Below are positions 44,661-56,018 of a stretch of 64,000 nt of DNA, in pieces. Source of the stretch: Jaltomata sinuosa. Lineage: Eukaryota > Streptophyta > Magnoliopsida > Solanales > Solanaceae. The stretch lies in contig QJPP01000058.1 of the NCBI GenBank assembly GCA_003996215.1, positions 186,001 through 250,000 on the forward strand, written 5' to 3'. The notes below the pieces were generated by a model, which was not told the origin of the DNA, did not search any database, and saw only the letters and a program-made list of their open reading frames with translations. The first letter of the stretch is position 1; each line of letters opens with the position of its first letter. Made by a program: the position numbers and the translations under genes.

Positions 44661-46656
44661 TAGCCTAGTTAGTGACTCTATTGTCACCAAAAGGGTTTAT
44701 CAAGGTTGTACTTTAGAGATTGTTAGCCGTCAGACCTTTGCAGACCTAATAGAGCTATAGATGCTTGACTTTGATATTATTATGGGCATGGATTGGATGT
44801 CATCTTGTTATGCCAATGTCGACTTATGAGCAAAGACCGTTAGATTCCACTTTCTAGGGGAAGTAGTTTGGGAGTGGAAGGGTAATGCAACAACACCAAA
44901 GGCATGTTTATTTCGGGAAAAAATGAACGCCAAAAATTGCATTTACCATATCATCCGACTTCAAGATGTTAATGCTGAGCCATCAACTCTTCAGTCTATT
45001 TTCATGGTTAATGAGTTTCGAGATGTGTTTCCAAATGATCTTCCTGGTACTCCCTCAGAACATGAGATCGACTTTGCTATTGATATGCCTCCACGTATTC
45101 ACTGATTCCAATTCCTCCTTAGAAGATGGCTCCAACTAAGCTTAAGAAGTTGACAGAGCAGTTAAAGGACCTTCTTGATAAAGGCTTAATCAAGCCTAGT
45201 GCTTCACCATGGGGGTGCTCTAGTATTGTTTGTGAGAAAGAAAGATGACTCACTGAGAATGTGTATAAATTATTGGGAACAAAATAAGGTGATTATAAAG
45301 GACAAATATCTGGAACCGAGGATTAATGACTTGTTTGACCATCTATAAGGTGCTCGATGTTTCTCAAAGATTGATTTACATTCAGGGTACCACCGGTATG
45401 AGTTTGGGAGGGTGATATTCCAAAGACAACCTTCAGGACCATACATAGCTATTTTAAGTTTCTTGTGATGTCTTTTGGATTGATGAATGCCCTAACAATA
45501 TTTATAGACTTGATAAATGGTATATTCAAGCCATTCTTAGGCTTGATCATCATTGTGTTTATTGATGATATTATGGTATATTCACAATCAGAGGTCAAGC
45601 ATAGAGGCCATCTTCAAGTAGTACTTCAGGTACTCCGAGATTAGAGGTTGTATGCTAAGATCTCAAAGTGTGAGTTTTGGTTACATTTCATGGAATATTT
45701 GGGCCATATTGTATCAAATACTAGTATTAGGTTGATTTACAGAAGATTGAGGTCATGAAGACTTGGCCTAGACCAATGACCCTAATATAAGTTCATAGCT
45801 TTTTGGGGTTAACAGGGTATTATAGAAGGTTCGTGGAAGGATTCTCTTTACTTTTAGCACCCTTGACGAAGCTGACTCAAAAAGTAGCTAAGTTTCAGTA
45901 GACCACAACCTGTGAGTGGGGTTTTCGGGAGCTAAAAGACAAATTGACTTCCACACTAGTTCTAACCTTACCAGAGGGTCTAAAGGGCCACACAGTGTAT
46001 TGTGATGCTTCAGGCATCAAACTAGGTTGTATTCTGATAGAACATGAAAAGGTAATTGCATATGCTTCTAGGTAGTTAAAGAAGCCATAGAAGAACTACC
46101 CGACCCACTATTTACAGTTAGCTTCAATTATTCATGCCATGAAAATTTAGAGGCATTACTTGTATAGAGTTTATGTTGATATTTATACAGATCATAAGAT
46201 CTTCCAGTATATTTTTAGACAGAAAGAGTTGAACCTATGATAACACCGATGACTTGAATTTCTAAAAGATTATGATGTGGATATCTTATATCATCTAGGG
46301 AAGGCCAATATAGTAGCAGATGCCCTCAGTAATAAGTCTATGAGCAGTCTATCATATTTGGGAGCTGAGAAGTAGGAGATGGCCTAGGAGCTCCATCAAC
46401 TAACTAGTCTGGGGTTAGATTACTAGCTTCTAATGATGCCGAGGTCACTGTTTAGGACACACCTATATCATCTCTAGTTCTGGAGGTAAAGGCACGACAA
46501 CACGAAGATCCCATATTAGAGAAGCTCTGAGGCAAGGTTTAGGAGAATGAGTCTTTAGCCTTTGATATAATAGGAGATAGAGTCCTCATATATAGAGATC
46601 AATTGTGTGTTTTGGATATTGTAGGGCTTAAACAATAGATTATGGAAGAGGCACAC
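44660..46656 (+). pseudogene. E5 protease, RT and RNase H (broken), cut by E4
   Basis: Plus-strand gypsy pol with many stops. Protease tail MLDFDIIMGMDWMSS (about 44760); linker VNEFRDVFPNDLPGTPSEHE (about 45000); RT with LIKPSASPWG, CFSKIDLHSGYH and the intact box VFIDDIMVYS (about 45558); then connection and RNase H remnants (VYCDASG in place, TDHKI) up to a VLIYRDQLCVLDIVGLKQ segment at 46640. The E4 LTR begins at 46657 and interrupts it. Closest to E3 pol in wording. Confidence 0.85.
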
Positions 46657-47523
46657 TGTAATGACCCTTTTGGTTATTTTTGCATTTTTGCCTTCTTTGC
46701 ACTATTAGAGATTTCCTATAGTGGCCTTAAGTCACTTATGACTTGCTGGGACTCGTGGTTCGGTGCCTGGGCCATTTGTTAAGTCTTTATGACCATTTCC
46801 CTATTTTAGAACTTTAACTTAGAAATTCATTGACTCTAGTTATATTCTTAGCAATCATGCTTAAAATAGAGTTTTGACAATTCCTTTAGCTCCAGAGCAG
46901 GGATTTTGGTCTAGTTGGACCCTTGGTTTGGGTCTGAGAGCTTTTGGTTTTGTTTTATCTTGCTTTCTATGATTTCAGGCCAGTGGGGCTTGGAAGTTTG
47001 ACTTTGGTCAACATTCGAAGGAGACGGTCTCAGATGGGAATTCCATTAGCGTTGTTAGCTGCGAAATGTCGACTTTGGACTAAAGGGACCTTTGGTTTGG
47101 GTCCTTAGGCTTTTGGACTCATTTTGGGGTATTGGGTTCCATTTTGGAAAAGTTTGTTAGTTGGACGTGGGGCCCACTTTTCATTGTAAATGATCTTCGA
47201 TGGGAGTTTCATCATTTCCATTGAGTCTGAAATGCCATTTATGGTAAGGTATCATATTTGGTTTGTGCCTACGAGGTTTGGAATATTCCCTGAGTGTACG
47301 ATCGGAGTGGTTTTGTGTTGTGTTGCACCTGGTAGCTACTGTTACTGGTACATGCGCGACAGCGGTGCCTTGACCGCACCTGTGCAGACACACCTTTTCC
47401 CTGGGTGTTGCTTCTGCGGTGCCTGGTTGTTTCAGCAGTGGGCACGCCTGCGCTCCTTTGCCCACCACGGTGATGGTGCCTCTACGGTGCTCTGGGGGCA
47501 CCTACCCCTAGCGCCTGACAGCT

Positions 47524-47530
47524 TATATAA
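47524..47530 (+). promoter_or_regulatory. TATA box of the E4 LTR
   Basis: TATATAA, at the downstream edge of the GC-rich cluster, the same relative place as in E2. Transcription would start about 30 bp further on. Confidence 0.6.
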
Positions 47531-48642
47531 ACTCATTCTCCTTTATTCTTTCAAAACCCCAAATGATATCCACCATTTTCTCTTGAGCTCAAAGCTCTAA
47601 AAATTGTGTGGGACCATCTTTAATCATTGGGGTGATTATTTCCATTCCTGTGATCAAGTTTCCATCTTCAATCGTAAGTATTCCTCTCTTTATTTCTGTA
47701 ATTCTCCTTTTTAATCTTTAATTTGTTCTTGAGGATTTAGGGCTTTTTTAGGCCCTTTCCTTTCTTTCTTTTTGCTCAATTTTTGAGCATGCGTTCCTGG
47801 TAACATTGGGAACCTCGTGGTAACTTTCATTTCTGGTTTTGGATAGCGAAACCCACAGGCCTGCTTTTGACCCAGATTTTGACCTAGCTGGATTACTAGC
47901 ATTATGGGTATCGTTAGTTTCATATTGATGAGTAGAGTATTCTTTTGTTATTTTTTTTTTGCTATTTGGGTCTTTTTGGAGTAGTTCGGGCTTGGATGAC
48001 GTCTTTCCATCAACTTGTCATCGGACGTCAGGTAGGTTATGACTTACCTACCTTAGGCTTTGCATATATAGAATATAATTGTACTATTTATCATCCTTGG
48101 GTTGGATTTACTAGTTTGGCACCCTAGACCTTGTCCGCTTTCTTTCTGTCCATTCTTACTTCTTATACTTCAATGTTTATGTTAGTATAGTAGTATTACC
48201 CTTTTGTCCCTGACTGGCCTAGGATTATTCCTTTGGACCATAGTTGGTGGTATATTTGGGGTATATCCGTGAGTCCCAAACATAGATTCGAGATTATTGG
48301 CTGGTTATATGTGATGTAGAGTGGATTGAGCCTTTGCAGGGCCAGTATGTTGATTGTGTGCTGCTGAGTTGTTGGTTGTGTTTGGGCATATCATTATCAT
48401 GCAAAGAGTTTTCTACATTTTGATTTATTACTACTACAAGGCTGAAAGCCTAACTATCACCAATTTTCTAAACCTTGCATGGTCTCGAGGGCTCGTTTTC
48501 AGTTATAAATTATTAAAAATGGATTTAAAACTAGTTTTATGGACTTTCCTGAGAAGAAAGAGATTATTTGATAGTTTTCACACTGATTTTGAGATGATAC
48601 TAGACTCGGCCGAGCCGAGCGCTATACATAATTTTATTACTG

Positions 48643-48858
48643 ATTTTAGACCTGGATAAACTTCGGGCACTCATATTGAGGTTCAGAGATTTACTAATTT
48701 TAGACCCGGATGGACTCTAGGCACTCATATTGAGGTTCTGAGATTTACCGATTTTAGATCTAGATAGACTCTGAGCACTCATATTGAGAGTTTGAGGTTT
48801 ACTAATTTTAGACCCGGATAGACTCTAGGCACTCCTATCGAGATTTTAAGATTTTGTA
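48643..48858. repeat. Four 54-bp tandem units in the E4 LTR
   Basis: Units begin ATTTTAGA at 48643, 48697, 48751 and 48805, exactly 54 bp apart, and contain GGATAGACTCTAGGCACTC and ATTGAGGTT-like phrases with scattered differences. Confidence 0.92.
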
Positions 48859-50047
48859 TGTGGTCGCGGAGACCTCCATGGACCTTGTTGATCCGGACTA
48901 GGGGCTACGAGCTACGATTACCGAAAGAGGTGTATACAGGGGAATCCTTCTATGGGTCCTACCTGTGGGGCCTATGGGAACCGAAGGAGGTACATACGAT
49001 ACTACTAGCACTTTTGATCACATCATATCATATTATTCATTTTATATATGGTTCCACCCTTGTTTGCTGTTTGTTGAGTGTATGCTCCTGTAGTATGGGA
49101 TGCCAGAGGGTTTGTTTTCACTTATATGTATTCCTCGGGTGTATGGGCGCTCGTTGGAATTGTATGTGGTCTTGTATACTGATTTCTATTATAGGTCCTA
49201 TTAGTTTACTTTATGATCATACTTATCTTTTGAGATGTATTATTAGCAGGTTTATGTTTAGTGTTTATGTCTACTTGTCTTTCTTCCCTCTCACTACTTG
49301 AGGTAATCGGTACACTGCCCTGTTTATTCAATTTTCCTTATTTATTGTTATTGCAAGGATCCAGGTGCGTTCTCTATTCTTGCATCTGTGTTCTATGGGA
49401 TATCTTCTGTGGCTAGCTTGTACACTTGTATTCTTTATGCCTTCTATCTATTGCTAGCTTCTGTGTGCTTCTCTTTATTTGCTTCTGTGACCCCTTTCTT
49501 GCCTTATCTACTATATACTACTTTTATATTTTATATATGCTTAGTCGGCCTATGATGCCTACTGGGTACCCGTTGCTTATGCAATTGGTGCTCATACTAC
49601 ACTTCTGCATCTTCCAAGTGTAGATCCTAGCGTGAGCTATCGCCGTTGATGTGGGGACCTCATGTAGATACTGATTATCCAATACATAGGGTGAGCTCCT
49701 AGCGACCAGGGCTTGGCTATATCTCCTCTTTTGGCAGTTGACTCTTTTGATTATTCGGAGACACTTGTATATTTTATTTTGAACTCTTTTGTCTTGTACT
49801 TTGTATATTTTAGTAGTGGCTCCTGTACTTTCGATATCAGGTCATGGGATGGTGTAATTTCTATCTATGTATATTCAGGTTTCTTTTCTTCCATTTTGCT
49901 TTCTTTACCTTCTTCTGCTTATTATGCTTCTTGTGCGTGCTTGCTTAAGTAGTAGCCCATTACTAACCCTTCTGGGCTACAAGAATTAGTTTGCCTATAG
50001 AGGGTTGTAGGTGCCATCATTACCTGAGATATTGGGTTATGACAGCT

Positions 50048-50059
50048 TGGTATCTGAGC
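50048..50059 (+). promoter_or_regulatory. E4 primer binding site
   Basis: TGGTATCTGAGC, one base from the initiator-Met-tRNA site, three bases after the LTR end. Confidence 0.88.
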
Positions 50060-50251
50060 CCTAGGTTCACAGGTGTCGTTGGTACAAGAGCAAGTGTCTA
50101 GTAGAGTCTTGCGGATTGGTGCGATGACGTCCGTATCCTATCTCTGGGAGGCTACAGGGCATTTTTAGGAAAAGTTCCCTTATCTTGGCTCCTTATCTTG
50201 CATCCTTGACTCTATCAACTTCTAAACTTCATTGTTCCATTCCTTCTCAGA

Positions 50252-50519
50252 TGACTAGGACATGTACGACAGCGGGTAACAATGAGACTCCTGCGCCTGT
50301 TGCTACAGTGCTTCCTCCAGCGCCAGGGATTCATATTGAGAGCATACCACTTTAGCTAGGGGGTTTGGGGCCAGCCCAACTCCAGTGGTATTTATAGATA
50401 ACCTAGTTCTTTAGGACACCATGGCTAGGACTCCGAGTCTTTCAGAGGGTGTATCACAGGTAGGGGCTACCCCCTAGTTCTTCGAGCAGTGCTACAACTA
50501 GGTTTGAGGTTACAGGTGA
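50252..50519 (+). pseudogene. E4 gag N-terminus, interrupted by G1
   Basis: ATG at 50252 begins MTRTCTTAGNNETPAPVATV, the Tekay-type gag start, 207 bp after the LTR. Stops follow, and the frame is cut by the G1 LTR at 50520. The rest of E4 is not found in the window. Confidence 0.8.
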
Positions 50520-52002
50520 TGTGCTAGTATTTGACGACATAATTTACTCCTTTAACCAAGAATATACGTATGTTTTTAAGCAACCGTTGTTAGATTTGAT
50601 GGTTTCTATGTTTAAATTGCAGGAAATTGAACCAAGATGGAAGAGGATGGAAAATGCATTAAAGGTTGTTTTTTTGGAAGGGGTGATAATTCAGGTGACT
50701 AATCGTCACATGTTTGACGGGTCATCACCCAAGTAGTCAAGCAAGTCAGAAGGTGCACCAACACTAGTTGAGTGTGACAACTCCCCTGATGAGTCATCAA
50801 GGTTGTGACGAGTCATCACACTAACCACCAAGCTAAGGCAGAAGGAGCAAGTTAAGCTGGAACTTGTGACGACTCACCTAAAGAGTAATCAGAAGCCTGA
50901 TGAATCACCAAGTAAACCGTCAAGCTAAGGCAGATATGGCAATGTTCACTGGAACTTGTAATGACTCTCCTAACGAGTTATCACAGGGCTGACGAATTAC
51001 CAACCAAGCCGTCAAGTTGAAGGCAGAAAATCTGAATTCTATTTTTGGATTTAAATTTCCTGGACAACTATAAATACCAATTGCTAGGTCTGATTTTATT
51101 ATTCATTGTTGGATATTTTCTATCAGTTTTTGAACGCAAGTAACGTACAATACACATTCAAACATTACTCTTCTTGGAATCATTGGCCTTTGGGAATTAT
51201 TGTTCAAGGTTTATTCAAGAATTGAAGTAGTTTTCATATATTGTAAGAATCTTCTTTATAGTTATGAATCTTATTGCTTCTTTCTTCTCTAATCTCATGA
51301 GTAGCTAAACTCCCACAACTAGGGTTGTGGGATCCATGGCAAAGTAGCAATCTAGGGTTCCTATGATATTGGGTTCGTATTGTATTCGTGATGCATTGTT
51401 AATCTTCCATTTTTACTGATTTCTAATGGTTGCAGATGTTACAACAAGCCCTAGGTTTGACTTGCTTTAAGCAAGAAGTTAAAACTGGGTAAACATGATT
51501 AACAATAAGGATTCGGGGATTCTAACCCCTATCTAATCATTAACACTTTAGCAAGGTTAATCAACTTGGAGAATTAATTTAGTTTTGTATTTCATCTTTT
51601 CAAGTTCGAATGAATTGAAAAGAAAATAATCTATTTGGTTGAGAAACGATTAGACGTAGTGTTGAATTCAATTGCTTCGCATTAGGCTTATAAAATGAAT
51701 CTGAATGAACATTGACCCAAAGTTGTTACAAAGTCATGGTGAATACATTCCTAGTTCACTTTCCATATTGATTCTTATTCATTGACATTTTTTATTTGCT
51801 ATTTAAATAACCAAGAAACAAACAAGTTTGATCGTTATAAAATCCCCCCATTTCCAGAAATCATTGATTAATAGTCATTTGAACTACTAATGACTTAATT
51901 TTCACCATATTCCCTATGGGATTCGACCCCAACCTTTTTTAGATTCTATATTTGATAATGACCGCTTATACTTCTTAAGGGAGGTGTAATTTCGACGTAT
52001 CA
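50520..52002 (+). repeat. G1 5' LTR (1.48 kb)
   Basis: Starts TGTGCTAGTATTTGACG and ends CGTATCA before the primer site. It contains a cluster of TGACGAGTCATCA-like palindromes (50700-51010; a perfect TGATGAGTCATCA at 50787-50799), a TATA box CTATAAATA at 51068-51076 and the long conserved 3' half ending GGGAGGTGTAATTT. Confidence 0.87.
51068..51076 (+). promoter_or_regulatory. TATA box of the G1 LTR
   Basis: CTATAAATA, about 60 bp after the palindrome cluster; conserved in G2 at 62493-62485. Confidence 0.6.
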
Positions 52003-52003
52003 A

Positions 52004-52026
52004 ATTTTGACGCCGTTGCCGGGGAC
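52004..52026 (+). promoter_or_regulatory. G1 primer binding site
   Basis: TTTTGACGCCGTTGCCGGGG, the Athila-type site (TGGCGCCGTTGCCGGGG in relatives), one base changed. Confidence 0.8.
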
Positions 52027-52169
52027 TACGATTGTCTATTAACTCCGGTGTATTTATGTGACTCTTAGTCATATTTCCTAAGTTTTATGTTTATTTGTTG
52101 TTTCTGTGACTACAGGGTACAACTTTGTGCATGCCAAGTCCTTGATGCTCGGGTGACCCAATCTTACCA

Positions 52170-52853
52170 TACGACCCCGAGCTTGCAAAAACATTAAGGC
52201 TGAATATGAATGCACAACAGCGTGAAGCAGCAAAGCTTAATGCTGCAGCCCAGCAGAACCTGAACAATGATAAAATTGAGGATGATGCTACTTTGGGTGA
52301 TGATGTTGAGGCATATAATGTTGACAATGTTGCCCCTACCGATCAAAAACTGCAACAAAGGGGTAGAGGTTGACAATAACCGAGGCCCTTTGCTTTGGAT
52401 AATGATAAGGATATTGACCTAGATGGAGTGGGTGCTACTGGGGCCATTGTTCTTCCCCTGTTAGCACCTGGCGCTAAGTTCAATGTAACCAGCACTATGA
52501 TTCAATTGCTAAACCTGAAGGGGCTATTTAGAGGAGTGGCAAGCGATTATACCAACACACACTTGGTGAACTTTGTTGGAATATGCAAGTCTTTTGAGCT
52601 GCCAGGAGTGAGTCAGAATGCTATCCGATTGAAATTATTTCTGTTGCCTTTTTCTGACGAGGCAGTGTTATGGTTGACGGAGTTGACACCTGACTCAATT
52701 ACAAACTGGAGTAAGCTGAAAGGAGCTTTCCTAGAAAGGTTCTTTCCTCCCTCTAGGATGTTACAGTTGAGAGATGAGATCAGTAACTTCAGGCAGCTAC
52801 CACATGAAGCACTACATAAAACATGGTTGAGATTTAAGAAGAAGTTGACTCAG
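52170..52853 (+). pseudogene. G1 gag (partial), cut by F2
   Basis: Plus strand. An alanine/asparagine-rich start (LRLNMNAQQREAAKLNAAAQ), a stop near 52371, then 52395-52853 with GAKFNVTSTMIQLLNLKG, FVGICKSFELPGVSQNAIRL, PFSDEAVLWLTEL, FLERFFPPSRMLQLRDEISN and WLRFKKKLTQC. This is the retrotransposon gag domain of Athila/Tat elements. It stops where the F2 LTR begins. Confidence 0.85.
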
Positions 52854-54346
52854 TGCCTAGTAAGTTAGTAATCTACCAACTTATTGAGCCTTTAATCATG
52901 AATTATTGCCATGTTTTGATGAGATTAGAGGTTCTTATGACATTTATTTATATGAATGCAGGTACTCTTGGTTAGTAGTGGAAAACAAGAAAATGGACCC
53001 AAAAGAGCTTGAAAAGAGTTAAAGTGTGAATATGAGCAAAAGAGATGAAGAATCTCCCGAGAGGTGCGTCTGCCGTGCGATGCGCACAACCCTTAGTGCA
53101 CTCCTCACCTCCCTTCACACGGAGTTTAAAAGCAAAAAAAGATTCTACTGAGAGGTATGGCCACAATGCGACGCACACAATGCCTAGTGCGGTCTGCACC
53201 TCCCTTTGCATAACACTCGAAGATCAAGCCATGTCACTAGTTTTCTAGGACAGAGCTGTGCGACACGGATAATGAGACATGCAATCACACATCATGCCAC
53301 ACGGCTCCCGAAGGTCATATTTGTCTATTATTATGTGACAATTTGGGAACCTTCTAAAACCCGATTTGGGTATTGTACACAATACGTTTTTGAATAGTTT
53401 TTGCAAGTTTTCTCTCCCAAGGAAAGTTAGAGGGTTTTACTCCATTCCCTTCATCTTGCACATTAGATTCACCATTATTGTACTATTGATCTTGGATATT
53501 AGAAATTATCTCCATTAATGAAAGGAAATTTAAATTACCCACTTAGTATCATCTCTTATTCCTTTAGCCAAGTGGCTAGTTTCCTTGTCTAGGGGTATGT
53601 GTATGATGGGTACTTGATTAATGGGTATGAGTTTTGCTTAATTGTGTTTATAATTTCTAAAGTGTATGGGTCTATTGAATTCTCCATGTTTAACTCTAAA
53701 ATTAATGGTTGCAAACATTGATTAAAATTACTTGATTGTGTTCCTTCTTGAGAAAGAGGTTCATAATTTTGGATGAGAATTTAATAGTGGGTACTTTGGA
53801 TTTCCACCGAGATTGAGGCTAGAAATAGTTCAATCGCCGGAAAACACCCATTTAAGAGTCTAAGCTAGAAATAGTGTGACTTCCCCAAGCCTAAATTGGT
53901 TGGTTTGTGTTGAAACCATGGTGCTCGAATAGAGACCATCAGATAAATGTTTGGAAGTTTGAACAATTGACATTCATGACTAAAACCAATGCTACCCGTA
54001 TTATTTATTGAGAATTTACTTAATTAAGCAAGTACCTTAACCCATGTTTAAGTCCCATCGGAATCATACCCCTAGTCATCCTCTCTCTTATTACAAGCCC
54101 ATAATTTACTTTATCGTTTTGTTTGGAATTGCAATTGTGACAGATTCCCAATCCCCTAGTTTCCCTCTTTTTACTTTTATTGATGTTTGAACGACTACTC
54201 TATTGGTGATTGATATACGATGATCTTATAGGCGACTCTACCATTTCTCTATGGGATTGACCTTGACTCCCATCGGGAATATAAATTTTGTTTTGCTCTG
54301 ATAATCGTTATCACCTCCGTATGGAGAATGTTACTTGAGTGTTATA
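52854..54346 (+). repeat. F2 5' LTR (1.5 kb)
   Basis: Starts TGCCTAGTAAGTTAGTAATC and ends GTGTTATA; matches F1 LTR 7938-6421. It has two similar GC-rich modules with inverted repeats (about 53062-53110 and 53152-53205; GTGCGATGCGCAC at 53075-53087). The TATA box of F1 is changed here (TTTGAATAG). Confidence 0.85.
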
Positions 54347-54351
54347 AAAAA

Positions 54352-54369
54352 TGGCACCATTGCTGGGGA
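54352..54369 (+). promoter_or_regulatory. F2 primer binding site
   Basis: TGGCACCATTGCTGGGGA, Athila-type with substitutions. Confidence 0.75.
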
Positions 54370-54469
54370 AGTGGTTTTGAGTAGCCTTTTGATTGACGTT
54401 TGAAATCACTTTGTGAGTTTTTGTTCTCTTTTTACTTTGTTTTTTTTTTGATTATTTAGCAAGTAGCCC

Positions 54470-55745
54470 ATGAGAGAAGTGGACGACAATGAAAGCGTAG
54501 AAGAATTCATAGACGCAGCCCCTGAACCCAAAATTCAAGGAGGGGTAGGTGCAATCTGCCTACCTCCCACGATGGGCAATGCCATATTTCACGTCATTAG
54601 TACCATGCTCCACCTCATACAAATGAAAGGATTGTTTGGAGGGGCTGCACATGAGGATGCAAATAGGCACATCTAGAACTTCATCGAGATATGACAGCCA
54701 TTTATCTTCCACAACATTCCCCAAGAATCAATCCGGCTATGCGCATTTCCCTTCTCCCTCTCAGGAGAAGCGACAACATGGTTGGAAGAGCTTTCGGAAG
54801 GATCAATCACCTTATGGAATGGTCTTGTCAAAGCATTTATGGTGAGATTCTTCCCTCCCTGAAGAATGATTAAATTGAGGGATGAAATCACTAATTTTTG
54901 TCAACTCTAAGATGAACCATTACATGAGGCATGACTGAGGTTTAAAAAGAAACTCTTGTTGTGCCCCAATCACGGATTACCGGATAATGTCCTTCTCCAA
55001 AGCTTTTATAGGGGCTTTGAATTCGAAGAATAAGTCTGTGGCCAACAACTTCGTGGGTGGTACCTTCATGGACCAATAGTATGAAATCACCTCAGCACTT
55101 CTAGAAAGAATGACCAAGACAAATTATGCTTGGCACACGAGGGAGGCTGATGTGCCCACGGGGGTGACCTTATCTATTTTGACAAATGAAATATGCCGTA
55201 CAGATGAGGAGAGGGATGAAACTATGGCCAAAATGATGATGCAAGTTAATCTGTTGGTTAAGCACGTGATAGAGGCTGGAATTCCAAGAGCGTGAATGCC
55301 GTGAGCACTCCCGATCTTAAAGCTAGTGATGAGGAGGTTTTTACCATTGTGGATGGGAAAATTTACTACTTATCGGTGGTTTCTCGGCCTAGGTACTATC
55401 GCTCGAGGGACAAAAATTAAGGTTGGATAAAGGATAAAGAACGAGATGGAAATTGAAGGGATCGTGACAAAGAAGGTGATAGATACAATCACCAGAGTTC
55501 TAATCCATATGTACCTCCACATAAGGCCGATACCTTATATCAACCCGCCATAAGCAGCCCTAGTCATTCAAAAATGGAAGATATGTTGTCATTGGTTTTG
55601 AAAAAGGTGAAGACAATGAATATTGGGGTTAATGACCTAAAAAGTGAGGTGTCAACGCTTCACCAAATAGTGAGCTCATACTCGGCTTCAATCAAGCATC
55701 TTGAGGCACAAATGAACCACTTGTCCACCCTAGTAATCCTCGAAT
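54470..55745 (+). pseudogene. F2 gag (broken)
   Basis: Same protein as F1 gag: GGVGAICLPPTMGNAIFHVI, LIQMKGLFGGAAHED (54470-54676), a shifted capsid part with IRLCAFPFSLSGEATTWLEE, MTKTNYAWHTREADVPTG (55110-55170) and the coiled-coil-like end near 55700. A piece with MDIITRSGG (about 55800) marks where protease would begin. Several stops. Confidence 0.82.
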
Positions 55746-56018
55746 GAAGAGGACACTCCCTAGTAACACCATTGCAAATCTGAAAATCGATGGCCATGTC
55801 ATGGATATTATCACTAGGAGTGGAGGAGTGAGTGGTGAAGATTGAGGTAACATCGTCGAGCCGCGATGTAAAATTAAGTGCTTCTTGGGAGGCAATCCAA
55901 GTGTTTTTACTCTATTTTTGTTACTTTTGGTTGTTTTTGGTGTGTTTTTGCAGGAATGCATGATGAGGAAAAATGACCAAGTGGATAAACAAGACAAAAA
56001 AAAGACGTGTGAAAGCCC

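Larger units (their letters stand above)
46657..50044 (+). repeat. E4 5' LTR (3.4 kb), complete
   Basis: Starts TGTAATGACCC at 46657 and ends TTATGACA at 50044, right before the primer binding site. It is the full plus-strand counterpart of the E2 LTR and of E1. It contains a GC-rich cluster (about 47350-47520), a TATA box (47524-47530) and a 54-bp tandem array (48643-48858). Open frames inside are not genes. Confidence 0.92.
50520..52853 (+). mobile_element. G1: Athila-like element, 5' part
   Basis: LTR 50520-52002, primer site, leader and gag up to 52853, where F2 begins. It inserted in E4 gag. The LTR matches G2 (61562-63057, minus) over its length. Protease, pol and 3' LTR are not found. 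Confidence 0.85.

Noticed and set aside
47181..47600. Frames of 106 and 136 codons on opposite strands
   Set aside because: GC-rich part of the E4 LTR; no homology in wording to any protein I know, and not kept in E2.
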